62,408 nucleotides of DNA. Source: an uncultured Negativibacillus sp. (GTDB lineage: Bacteria > Bacillota > Clostridia > Oscillospirales > Ruminococcaceae). The translations under genes were made by a program, and so were the position numbers. The DNA lies in NCBI RefSeq assembly GCF_944388365.1, contig NZ_CALXIN010000004.1, positions 1 to 62,408 on the forward strand. The letters run 5' to 3'. The stretch's first letter is position 1. The number at the start of each line of letters is the position of its first letter. Below the pieces are notes generated by a model, which was not told where the DNA came from, ran no database searches, and was given only the letters and a program-made list of their open reading frames with translations. Positions 32,710 through 40,700 of the stretch are shown piece after piece.

Positions 32710-33501
32710 ATGGCGGTATTTTGTCCGCTTTACAGCGGAAGCAGCGGAAACAGCGTCTATCTGGATGGAGGCGAAAGTGCGCTGCTGATTGATCTTGGTG
32801 TCAGCTGCCGCGCAGCGGTGACGGCACTGCAATCGCTGGGAGCAGATTTTCAAAAGTTGAAAGGGATATTGATTACCCACGAACATTCGGACCACATCAA
32901 GGGACTGCCGGTCTTTTTGAAAAAGTATCCACTGCCGCTGTTTGGTTCCAGAGCCGTGCTGGACTATCTTCAGGAGAATGTTCAGCTGCCGGAAAACGTA
33001 CAGCTGTGTGAGGCGCAGGAAGATGGTTTTGCAGTAGGCAGCATGAAGGTGCGTCCCTTCCATACCAGCCACGACAGTGTGGGCAGCTTGGGTTATCGAA
33101 TCACGCTGGATGACGGCAATGAAGTCGGAGTTGCAACCGACCTGGGCCAGTATACACCGGAGGTGGACGAGGGCTTAAAGGGATGCCAGGTGGTCATGCT
33201 GGAATCCAACTACGACGATGGCATGATTCTGGCTTCGAATTATCCGTATTACCTCAAACGCCGCATCCAGTCGATCAACGGTCATCTTTCCAACAGCGAT
33301 TGCTCGATGGCGCTTCCGGCATTGGCAAACAGTGGAACCAGACATTTTATTCTGGGACATTTAAGCCAGAACAACAATATGGGTCTGTTGGCACATCAGG
33401 CTGCCCAGCAGGCGCTGGAGCAGGCGGGATTTGTGCAGGAGAAGGATTTCACCCTGCAGGTGGCAAAACGCAAGGAGCCAAGTATTCCCGTACAGATTTA
33501 G
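32710..33501 (+). CDS. MBL-fold hydrolase, YycJ/WalJ-like
   Basis: A 263-residue metallo-beta-lactamase fold protein, start ATG 32710 after AAAAGGAG. The metal site is HEHSDHIKG (H-x-H-x-D-H), followed by H in FHTSHDS and a D in VATDLG. The sequence starts LYSGSSGNSVYL, like YycJ of the walRK cluster, implicated in coordinating cell division with replication. Here it is solitary, without walK or walR. A terminator follows. Confidence 0.8.
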   Translation: MAVFCPLYSGSSGNSVYLDGGESALLIDLGVSCRAAVTALQSLGADFQKLKGILITHEHSDHIKGLPVFLKKYPLPLFGSRAVLDYLQENVQLPENVQLCEAQEDGFAVGSMKVRPFHTSHDSVGSLGYRITLDDGNEVGVATDLGQYTPEVDEGLKGCQVVMLESNYDDGMILASNYPYYLKRRIQSINGHLSNSDCSMALPALANSGTRHFILGHLSQNNNMGLLAHQAAQQALEQAGFVQEKDFTLQVAKRKEPSIPVQI

Positions 33502-33508
33502 AAGCAAA

Positions 33509-33545
33509 GAAAAAGGACTCGCGGCTGCGAGTCCTTTTCTTTTTG
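33509..33545 (+). terminator. Terminator after the MBL-fold gene
   Basis: AAAAGGACTCGC (33511-33522) pairs with GCGAGTCCTTTT (33527-33538), followed by CTTTTTG. Confidence 0.8.
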
Positions 33546-33580
33546 GGTTTTATATGGTGTTTTATGGATAGAATAAAAGG

Positions 33581-34045
33581 CTAACGAATATAGGAGCGGG
33601 TGGTGTATAAGACCAGAATAGGTCCAACCAGCGGAATGATCGACAGAATGGTGAACAGGTATTTTTTCTGCGGGCAGTACTGCTGGAAGATAAACAGGTA
33701 GATCAGCAGCTGCAGCAGATAGAGGACCACCTGACAGAGAAAATACAGCAATCCGCCAATGATAGGGAGGACGTTGAGCAGTCCGGTGACCAGCGCCAAA
33801 ATTGGCAGCAGGTAGGCCAGCGGTACATCGGCCAGATAACGATTGAAGGGAGAGGAGTTAAACTTGAGAGTATCTCCGATGCTTCCCATCTGGTAGAGAT
33901 TAAAGAATGGAATAAAGGCAAGCCATGGATAGGCCAGTCCGCGAAGACGAGCCAGATGATAAAATGCAAGTGCAGTCAGTATATACAGAGCAAGCTGGTA
34001 GATGATGCGAAGAAAAGAAAAAGATAAAAAAGCAATGCTGAACAA
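33581..34045 (-). CDS. Four-helix membrane protein, unknown
   Basis: A 154-residue integral membrane protein. Hydrophobic segments near residues 8-26, 38-50, 70-95 and 98-140 alternate with short loops; the C-terminal KKYLFTILSIIPLVGPILVLY resembles a helical hairpin. No family or motif recognised. It stands on the minus strand between two unrelated genes and its upstream region (34046-34457) contains no clear promoter. Confidence 0.55.
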   Translation of the reverse strand: MFSIAFLSFSFLRIIYQLALYILTALAFYHLARLRGLAYPWLAFIPFFNLYQMGSIGDTLKFNSSPFNRYLADVPLAYLLPILALVTGLLNVLPIIGGLLYFLCQVVLYLLQLLIYLFIFQQYCPQKKYLFTILSIIPLVGPILVLYTTRSYIR

Positions 34046-34457
34046 TAGAACCGGCTCCCTTCATGAGGATTTTAAATTCTAAACGTATTATATCATTTTA
34101 CAAAAGAAAATCCTAGATAGAAAGCAAAATTCACAGGTAAAACTTTAAACAAGTTTGCACTATTTTTTCAACTATTTTATACAAAAGAGGTGCGTAAAAA
34201 GACAAAGTTTGACCAAATTCGAGCCAATATAGCGTCTTAGCGTTAAAAGAGAGTGAAAAAGAGCGGATTTTTGGTGAAAATCACTTGCTTTTTGGTGGAG
34301 AATTGGATATAATAAGGCTGTCATAAAAGTTTATGGCGAAAAACGGCTTTTCGATTTTTTCCTGTATCGAAAAGCCGTTTTTCTTTTGCTTTGGACTGTT
34401 CTGTCAGACACCAAAATGCTATAATAAATCCAGAGAATGAATCGAGGAGGAAGTGCC
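34046..34457. other. Intergenic region with two + strand promoters and an internal terminator
   Basis: AT-rich stretch without a gene. At 34285-34313 there is TTGCTT and a perfect TATAAT with 17-bp spacing; at 34339-34382 a perfect 17-bp terminator; at 34417-34425 an extended -10 (TGCTATAAT) serving comM. The segment 34046-34260 shows nothing recognisable. Confidence 0.55.
34320..34386 (+). ncRNA. Predicted short terminated RNA (about 65 nt)
   Basis: The promoter TTGCTT (34285-34290)/TATAAT (34308-34313) would start near 34320. The perfect terminator hairpin (34339-34355 with 34366-34382) ends it at about 34386. The RNA has no ORF and a bare 5' half of about 20 nt, so it looks like a free sRNA or a premature-termination leader. 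Confidence 0.4.
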
Positions 34458-36002
34458 GTGTACAGCAGTGTCAAAAGTTATGGAATCAATGGAATTGACG
34501 CATATGCCGTAACAGCGGAGGCGACCATTACGCGGGCCATGCCTGGATTTGATATTGTCGGTCTGCCGGATGCAGCGGTCAAGGAGTCTCGCTCCAGAGT
34601 GCAGTCAGCAATCAGTCAGGGAGGGTATGAGCTGCCGGTGGCAAAGATTATCGTCAATCTGGCGCCGGCCAGCCAGAAAAAATCGGGGCCGGTGTTTGAC
34701 CTGCCCGTCTTTTTGGCAGTGATGACCGCATCGGGACAGTTTGACCCACTGCCGGAAGATGCCGCTTTTGTAGGTGAATTGAGCTTATCCGGTCAGCTGC
34801 GCCCGATTCATGGTGCCTTATCCATTGCAATACAAGCGAAGGCAGATGGAATACACTCGCTCTATCTGCCGGCACAGAACGCAAAGGAAGCCTCGATTGT
34901 CGAAGGACTGGACGTATATCCGGTGGAGGACCTGCAGCAGCTCCAGTGCCATCTGGATGGGCTGGTATCCATCCCGCCGCAGCAGTTTGATCCGATGCTG
35001 ATTTTGTCCGACGGCGATCTGCCGCAGGCAGATCTGTCGGAGGTTCGTGGACAGGCATTTGCCAAGCGCGCCTTGGAAATTGCAGCGGCAGGCGGACACA
35101 ATTTGCTGCTCATCGGACCGCCTGGCACCGGAAAAAGTATGCTGGCAAAACGACTGCCCTCCATCCTGCCCAAGCTCAGTTTTGCCGAAGCTATCGAGAC
35201 GACCCGCATCTATTCGGTGGCAGGGATGCTGCCCAGCGATCACCCGATGATGAACCGACGTCCGTTTCGGTCGCCGCATCATACCGTTTCGGCGGCAGGA
35301 TTGACCGGCGGTGGCTCCAATCCGATGCCTGGCGAAATCTCACTGGCGCACAACGGAGTACTGTTTTTGGATGAGCTGCCGGAGTTTCAGCGGCAGGCGC
35401 TGGAAGTCCTCCGTCAGCCGATTGAGGACAGCTGTGTCACCATCTCCAGAGCTTCCTCCCGCGTGACCTACCCGTGTTCGATGATGTTTGTTGCCGCGAT
35501 GAATCCCTGTCCCTGTGGCTATCGAGGCCATCCGAAGATCGCCTGCCACTGCTCGGAAAAGGCGGTGGAGAAGTACATCTCCCGCGTATCCGGTCCGCTG
35601 CTCGACCGCATCGACCTGCATGTGGAGGTGGCGCCGGTGGAGTTTTCTGCGCTGACAGGAGAAAACCACGAAGAAACGTCGGCACAGGTGCGCAAACGGG
35701 TAGAAGCAGCGCGCCAGCTGCAGCAGCGCCGCTTTGAAGGAACAGGCATCCACTGCAACGCACACATTCCGGCGGGAAAGCTGCAGGAGCTGTGTCCGTT
35801 GGAGCCGGAGGCGCTGTCCTTTTTGCAGACTTCCTTTGAACGGCTGGGAATGTCTGCCCGTGCCTATGACCGCGTAGTCAAGGTGGCGCGAACCATTGCC
35901 GATTTGGCACAAAGCCCGCAGATTCAAAAGGCACACATCGCGGAGGCGCTGGCTTATCGGGCGCTGGATCAAAAATACTGGTATGAAAGCTATGCAAGAT
36001 AA
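34458..36002 (+). CDS. comM: ComM/YifB-type Mg-chelatase-like AAA ATPase
   Basis: A 514-residue protein; GTG 34458 follows AGGAGG with seven bases. The Lon-protease-like N-terminus (FDIVGLPDAAVKESRSRVQSAI) precedes the AAA core: Walker A GPPGTGKSM, Walker B LFLDELPEF, then FVAAMNPCPCGYRGH, a zinc-ribbon-like motif of the family. ComM is a hexameric helicase for branch migration of recombination intermediates in natural transformation. No other com gene lies nearby. Followed 12 bases later by rlmH. Confidence 0.92.
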   Translation: MYSSVKSYGINGIDAYAVTAEATITRAMPGFDIVGLPDAAVKESRSRVQSAISQGGYELPVAKIIVNLAPASQKKSGPVFDLPVFLAVMTASGQFDPLPEDAAFVGELSLSGQLRPIHGALSIAIQAKADGIHSLYLPAQNAKEASIVEGLDVYPVEDLQQLQCHLDGLVSIPPQQFDPMLILSDGDLPQADLSEVRGQAFAKRALEIAAAGGHNLLLIGPPGTGKSMLAKRLPSILPKLSFAEAIETTRIYSVAGMLPSDHPMMNRRPFRSPHHTVSAAGLTGGGSNPMPGEISLAHNGVLFLDELPEFQRQALEVLRQPIEDSCVTISRASSRVTYPCSMMFVAAMNPCPCGYRGHPKIACHCSEKAVEKYISRVSGPLLDRIDLHVEVAPVEFSALTGENHEETSAQVRKRVEAARQLQQRRFEGTGIHCNAHIPAGKLQELCPLEPEALSFLQTSFERLGMSARAYDRVVKVARTIADLAQSPQIQKAHIAEALAYRALDQKYWYESYAR

Positions 36003-36014
36003 AGGAGAACAACC

Positions 36015-36497
36015 ATGCTGAAACTGGATGTCATCACGGTAGGGAAATTAAAAGAGGATTACCTGAAAAAGGCCTGTGAAGAATATCTCAAGCGCCTGGG
36101 AGCCTTTGCGCGCACACAGGTGATTGAGCTGCCGGAGTACAAGATGCCGCAGAATCCCTCCGAGGCACAGATTTCCGCCTGTATTCAGGCGGAGGGAGAG
36201 AGCATCCTCGCAAAAATTCCCGCACAAAGCTACGTTGTTGCTATGTGCATCGAAGGAAAGATGCTTTCCTCCGAGGAGCTGGCACAGACCATGATGCAGG
36301 TGCAGAACCGCGGCATGAGCCAGATCAGCCTGCTGATCGGTGGTTCCTGGGGATTGTCCGATTCGGTCAAGGCGCGGGCAGATTTGAAATTGTCGATGTC
36401 GCGGATGACCTTCCCGCACCAGCTGGCACGGGTGATGCTGCTCGAGCAGCTGTATCGTGCCTGCAGCATCAATAACCACAGCAAGTATCATAAGTAA
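36015..36497 (+). CDS. rlmH: 23S rRNA pseudouridine-1915 N3-methyltransferase RlmH
   Basis: A 160-residue SPOUT methyltransferase starting MLKLDVITVGKLKEDYL. SAM-binding blocks are LLIGGSWGLSDSVKARAD (GGxxG) and the C-terminal FPHQLARVMLLEQLYRA...KYHK, the signature of RlmH. It methylates the 23S pseudouridine at 1915 on the 70S ribosome. Commonly a terminal gene in the operon after comM; here followed by a strong terminator. Confidence 0.95.
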   Translation: MLKLDVITVGKLKEDYLKKACEEYLKRLGAFARTQVIELPEYKMPQNPSEAQISACIQAEGESILAKIPAQSYVVAMCIEGKMLSSEELAQTMMQVQNRGMSQISLLIGGSWGLSDSVKARADLKLSMSRMTFPHQLARVMLLEQLYRACSINNHSKYHK

Positions 36498-36536
36498 AAA
36501 AAGATGGTGTTCTGCAAATGAACACCATCTTTTTTT
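36496..36536 (+). terminator. rlmH terminator
   Basis: AAAAAGATGGTGTTC pairs with GAACACCATCTTTTT. A second hairpin, TGTGGTCTG.../CAGACCACA (36570-36596), follows and lies behind the convergent murA. Confidence 0.85.
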
Positions 36537-36619
36537 AAATCGTTTTTTCGTTTAAGAGCACAGCAAAGCTGTGGTCTGTTTTTTACAGACCACAGAAAAA
36601 AGGAGAAAATCAGCAAGAT

Positions 36620-37903
36620 TTATGCGTTTTTAGCGAAAGCTGCATCAGGAATGGTCACCTTTTTGATGTCAGCGCCCAGTTTTTGCAGCTTGCCAATCAA
36701 ATCTTCGTAACCGCGTTCTACCCAGTGGATGTCCTCGATTTCCGAGGTGCCTTTTGCACTGAGTGCAGCCTGTACCAGAGCGACGCCGGCGCGGAGATCC
36801 AGCGCTTTCACCTGTGCGCCGGAGAGCTGTTCCACACCTTCGACGACGGCGACCTTGCCGTCTACCTGAATCTTGGCGCCCATGCGGTGCAGCTCATCGA
36901 CATATTTAAAGCGATTGTCCCAGACGCCCTCGGTGACGATGCTGGTGCCCTGTGCAATGGCAAGCAGGGTGGTCATCTGTGGCTGCATATCGGTCGGGAA
37001 GCCTGGATGAGGGAGGGTTTTGACGTTGGTTTTTAAAAGTTTGCCGGTACGGCGAACCAGAATGGAGTCGTCAAACTCCTGAATCTCACATCCAGCCTGA
37101 ATCAGCTTGTCGGTGATCGCTTCCAGATGTTTTGGAATGACATTTTTAATCAGCACCTCGCCGCCAGTTGCAGCGGTGATGGTCATGTAGGTTCCTGCTT
37201 CGATCTGGTCAGGAATGATAGGGTAATTGGTGCCGTGCATAATATCTACACCGTGGATTTTGATGACATCGGTTCCGGCACCGCGGATGTCCGCGCCCAT
37301 CGAGTTGAGGAAGTTTGCAAGGTCGACGATGTGCGGCTCCTTGGCGGCATTTTCCAGAATAGTCAGTCCTTTGGCGCGGACGGCAGCCAGCATGATATTG
37401 ACGGTGGCACCGACAGAAACGACATCCAGATAGATGTGCGAACCGAACATCTCCTCGCTGGTGGCATTGATAAAGCCAAAGTCGGTGGTGACGGTGGCGC
37501 CCAGTGCTTCAAAGCCCTTGATGTGCTGGTCGATCGGACGGACGCCGAAGTTGCAGCCTCCAGGAGGAGAAACGTGAGCTTCTCCAAAGCGTCCCAAAAA
37601 GGCACCGAGGAAATAATAGGACGCACGAAGATGACGCGCCCACTCATAAGGAACCACCGGTTCGGTGATGTGGCGTGTATCAATTTCGACAGTGTTTTTT
37701 TCAAGGTAGCGCACCTTTGCGCCCAAATCGGTCAATATCTGAAACAGGATGGTAACATCACTGATGTTTGGTACGTTTTCGATGACACAGACGTCCTGTG
37801 CAAGAACAGTTGCAGGGATGATTGCAACCGCAGCATTTTTTGCTCCGCTGATCTCCACCTCACCGTGGAGGGCTTTTCCGCCGTTAATTACGTATTTTTC
37901 CAA
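36620..37903 (-). CDS. murA: UDP-N-acetylglucosamine 1-carboxyvinyltransferase MurA
   Basis: A 427-residue enolpyruvyl transferase catalysing the first committed step of peptidoglycan synthesis. The catalytic cysteine is C117 in PPGGCNFGVRPID, so fosfomycin sensitivity is expected (Cys, not Asp). Lys22 and N23 (SGAKNA) are also present. Clostridia often carry two MurA copies; only one is visible here. Monocistronic. Upstream is a 298-bp region without a clear promoter. Confidence 0.97.
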   Translation of the reverse strand: MEKYVINGGKALHGEVEISGAKNAAVAIIPATVLAQDVCVIENVPNISDVTILFQILTDLGAKVRYLEKNTVEIDTRHITEPVVPYEWARHLRASYYFLGAFLGRFGEAHVSPPGGCNFGVRPIDQHIKGFEALGATVTTDFGFINATSEEMFGSHIYLDVVSVGATVNIMLAAVRAKGLTILENAAKEPHIVDLANFLNSMGADIRGAGTDVIKIHGVDIMHGTNYPIIPDQIEAGTYMTITAATGGEVLIKNVIPKHLEAITDKLIQAGCEIQEFDDSILVRRTGKLLKTNVKTLPHPGFPTDMQPQMTTLLAIAQGTSIVTEGVWDNRFKYVDELHRMGAKIQVDGKVAVVEGVEQLSGAQVKALDLRAGVALVQAALSAKGTSEIEDIHWVERGYEDLIGKLQKLGADIKKVTIPDAAFAKNA

Positions 37904-38201
37904 GGCTGACTCCCCTTAATCTTGTTTTTGATCGCTGTGATAAACACGAACGACTCCGGCAAATGTTAGTATGGCTCAAAAAGAGCCGAATACAACTGCC
38001 GCCTTTTTCTATCTGATCGAAATGCTGCCAAAAAGACAGCCGAAATTTTCAGCTTTTCCGTAAAAATACGGGAAATAATAAATGTTTTCCCGCCTGTGAC
38101 AACAGGCAGGCGAAGGCGTTATCAATGTTTTAAAAGCAAACTGCAGCGCGCCGGAAATAAACTGGCAAAGCCAGCAGTTTTTTGCACTTACACAAGGAAA
38201 A
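37904..38201. other. Intergenic region between murA and corA
   Basis: No gene. It holds the corA end: on the minus strand the hairpin CGCCTGCCTG/CAGGCGGG-like pair (about 38092-38115) and GCTGGC/GCCAGT-like pair (38154-38175). I see no clear T tract or promoter. Confidence 0.4.
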
Positions 38202-39134
38202 TTACCTGAACATGTCTTTTTTCCAAAGGATAACGACGCACAGCAGAACCAATGCGCCTGCGACTGCCATGGAAAACCAGAAGTGCGGAAAGGGCAGACC
38301 ATCCACGTTCATTCCGTAAAGGCCAAACACCATGTTGGGGATGGCCATAACAATGGTCAGGGCGGTCAACACCTTCATAACAATATTCAGATTGTTGGAG
38401 ATGATAGAGGCAAAGGCATCCATCGTGTTGGAAAGGACGTTGGAATAGATGGAACACATCTCGATAGCCTGCTTGACCTCGATGATGACATCTTCCAGAA
38501 GCTCTTCATCCTCGTCATAGAGCTTGATAATGCGTCCGCGCAGGATTTTTTCCAGCGTCACCTCGTTGGATTTGAGTGACGTAGAAAAATAAACCAGCGA
38601 TTTTTCCAATCCAAGAATCTGAATCAGTTCCTTGTTTCGCATCGTTTTGTGCAGAAGATTTTCGGTTGTGTAGGAAATTTTATCAATCTGTTTTAAGTAC
38701 TGCAAAAATCGTGTGGCGATCCGCAGCAAAATACTCAATAGAAAATGTGTCCGCATGTGGGTGTGAATATTCTTCACAAGTCCCTGGCTGATTTCGGAAA
38801 TGACAGCGTTTTCACGCAGACAGACGGTGGTGATAAAACGGTTGTTGGAAATGATTGCCATTGGCATGGTCGAATAGACAATCGTTTTTTCTTCGTCTTG
38901 CTTTTCGGCTGTTGGCACGTCCACAATGACCAGCGTCTGATCATCCTCCGACTCGACACGGGAGCTTTCCTCCTCGTCGAGTGCGGCACGGACAAAATCC
39001 TGTTCCAATCCCAGAATGTCCACCAGATAGCGAACTTCCTGTTCGGTCGGACAGATTGCACATACCCAGCAGCCGTCTTCGACAGCGTGAATCTCTTTGA
39101 CACGGTTGTCGATTGTTTTATAATAATTGAGCAT
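38202..39134 (-). CDS. corA: CorA-type magnesium transporter
   Basis: A 310-residue divalent cation channel. The long N-terminal cytoplasmic domain (about 1-245) ends in two helices, the first ending in the CorA signature YGMNV (GMN) at about 275-279, the second near 290-306 followed by a basic C-terminus. It imports Mg2+ in pentameric form. The 5' leader of about 155 nt contains several hairpins, so regulation by RNA structure is possible. Confidence 0.92.
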   Translation of the reverse strand: MLNYYKTIDNRVKEIHAVEDGCWVCAICPTEQEVRYLVDILGLEQDFVRAALDEEESSRVESEDDQTLVIVDVPTAEKQDEEKTIVYSTMPMAIISNNRFITTVCLRENAVISEISQGLVKNIHTHMRTHFLLSILLRIATRFLQYLKQIDKISYTTENLLHKTMRNKELIQILGLEKSLVYFSTSLKSNEVTLEKILRGRIIKLYDEDEELLEDVIIEVKQAIEMCSIYSNVLSNTMDAFASIISNNLNIVMKVLTALTIVMAIPNMVFGLYGMNVDGLPFPHFWFSMAVAGALVLLCVVILWKKDMFR

Positions 39135-39325
39135 GGCCGCTCCCTCCCAATTTCAGGGCAGGATGACCTTGAAACCTGCCCTCTGGTTTGTTTTGTTGCT
39201 GCATAATCGACAGCCTAACGGGTCAGGCTTCAAAAACACTCACCTCTTTTTGAAGATGCATTTTGACAAAGCTTACAAAAATACTGATAACAGTCTTATT
39301 ATATCATAATCCCCCTCGATTGCAA
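39135..39325 (-). promoter_or_regulatory. corA promoter and structured 5' leader
   Basis: On the minus strand TTGCAA (39325-39320) and TATAAT (39303-39298) have a 16-bp spacer; start near 39291. The leader then forms CTTCAAAAA/TTTTTGAAG (39228-39255), GCCT/AGGC (39213-39228) and GGGCAGG/CCTGCCC (39156-39181). I could not match it to the M-box riboswitch consensus. Confidence 0.5.
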
Positions 39326-39564
39326 GCAAAAAAAGGCGCGAAGACGGCACACGCTAATGAAGAAAATCAGCTAATTCAGAAAAGCTCTTTTGTGCAATTT
39401 TTGATAAATCATATGCCCCGAAATGGCGTGGAAAGCTCGACGGGCAAAGAGGTGTTGAAGATGTTCAGAGATTGACACCGTTATAACAAGAGGGTATACT
39501 GTAATGTAACAGATTTTTCCATTTTTGTCAGCAACATGCAGAAAACAGAAGGAGAGAGATCATC
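39326..39564 (+). promoter_or_regulatory. galE promoter region
   Basis: TTGACA (39472-39477) and TATACT (39495-39500), 17 bp apart, form a strong promoter 65 bases before the start. The rest (39326-39470) contains nothing recognisable. Confidence 0.65.
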
Positions 39565-40575
39565 ATGGCAATTTTAATAACAGGCGGTACCGGCTTTATC
39601 GGCAGTCATACTGTGGTTGAGATGATTCAGGCGGGCAAGGAGGTCGTCATTGTCGACAACTTCTCCAATTCCAAGCCGGAGGTATTAAACCGGATTGAGA
39701 AGATCACCGGCGTGCGTCCGACCTTTTATGAGGCGGATCTGCTGGATAAGCCAGCCATCGACCGTATCTTTGAGGAACAGAAGATCGACGCAGTTGTTCA
39801 CTTTGCTGGATTTAAGGCGGTCGGTGAATCGGTGGAAAAACCGCTGGAATATTATCACAACAATCTGACCGGTACGCTGCTGCTCTGCCAGAGCATGAAG
39901 GAGCACAACTGCAAAAAAATCGTCTTTTCTTCTTCTGCAACTGTCTACGGCATGAACAATCCGGTGCCTTTTAAAGAAGGAATGCCGACCTCGGCGACCA
40001 ATCCTTACGGATACACCAAGGTGATGATCGAGCAGATCCTGTCCGATCTGTACGTTGCCGACAAGGAGTGGAGCGTCATCCTGCTGCGCTACTTTAATCC
40101 GATTGGCGCCCATCAGAGCGGTCTGATCGGCGAAGACCCGAACGGCATCCCGAACAATCTGCTGCCGTATGTTTCGCAGGTGGCGATCGGTAAGCTGCCA
40201 TGCCTGAATGTTTTTGGCGATGACTATGATACTGTGGATGGAACCGGCGTTCGCGACTATATCCATGTGGTCGATCTGGCGCTGGGTCACCTCAAAGCGA
40301 TTGATTACAGCATGACCCACACCGGCGTCGAAGCCATCAACCTGGGAACCGGCCATGGAACCAGTGTGCTGCAGATCGTCCATGCCTTTGAAAAGGCGTG
40401 CGGACACGAGATTGCTTATAAAATTGCGCCGCGCCGTGCAGGAGATATTGCCTCCTGCTATGCTGATGCCAGCAAGGCAAAGGAACTGCTTCATTGGGAA
40501 GCAACCAGAACCATCGAGGAGATGTGTCAGAGCAGCTGGAACTTTATTTCTAAAAACCCAAACGGCCTGGAATAA
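39565..40575 (+). CDS. galE: UDP-glucose 4-epimerase GalE
   Basis: A 336-residue extended short-chain dehydrogenase. The NAD motif TGGTGFIGSHT is at residues 7-17, the active site S/T (SSSATVYG) and Y-x3-K (YGYTK, about 149-153), and LRYFNPIGAHQSG is the family block. It interconverts UDP-glucose and UDP-galactose. Strong promoter and terminator make it monocistronic. The start ATG 39565 follows AGGAGAGAG. Confidence 0.95.
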   Translation: MAILITGGTGFIGSHTVVEMIQAGKEVVIVDNFSNSKPEVLNRIEKITGVRPTFYEADLLDKPAIDRIFEEQKIDAVVHFAGFKAVGESVEKPLEYYHNNLTGTLLLCQSMKEHNCKKIVFSSSATVYGMNNPVPFKEGMPTSATNPYGYTKVMIEQILSDLYVADKEWSVILLRYFNPIGAHQSGLIGEDPNGIPNNLLPYVSQVAIGKLPCLNVFGDDYDTVDGTGVRDYIHVVDLALGHLKAIDYSMTHTGVEAINLGTGHGTSVLQIVHAFEKACGHEIAYKIAPRRAGDIASCYADASKAKELLHWEATRTIEEMCQSSWNFISKNPNGLE

Positions 40576-40582
40576 TACGAGC

Positions 40583-40613
40583 AAAGAGGGAGGGAGATAC
40601 CCTCCCTCTTTTA
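40583..40613 (+). terminator. galE terminator
   Basis: AAAGAGGGAGGG (40583-40594) pairs with CCCTCCCTCTTT (40600-40611), followed by TATC. Confidence 0.8.
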
Positions 40614-40700
40614 TCAAAGATGGGAAGTTTTGGAACAGGTTATTTCGTTTTATCAGACAGGGAATTCTTCTGAAAAAGTTAGCATGAGAGAAACAGAACA

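Noticed and set aside
39135..39325. M-box riboswitch in front of corA
   Set aside because: Only hairpin structure was found; the conserved M-box loops are absent.
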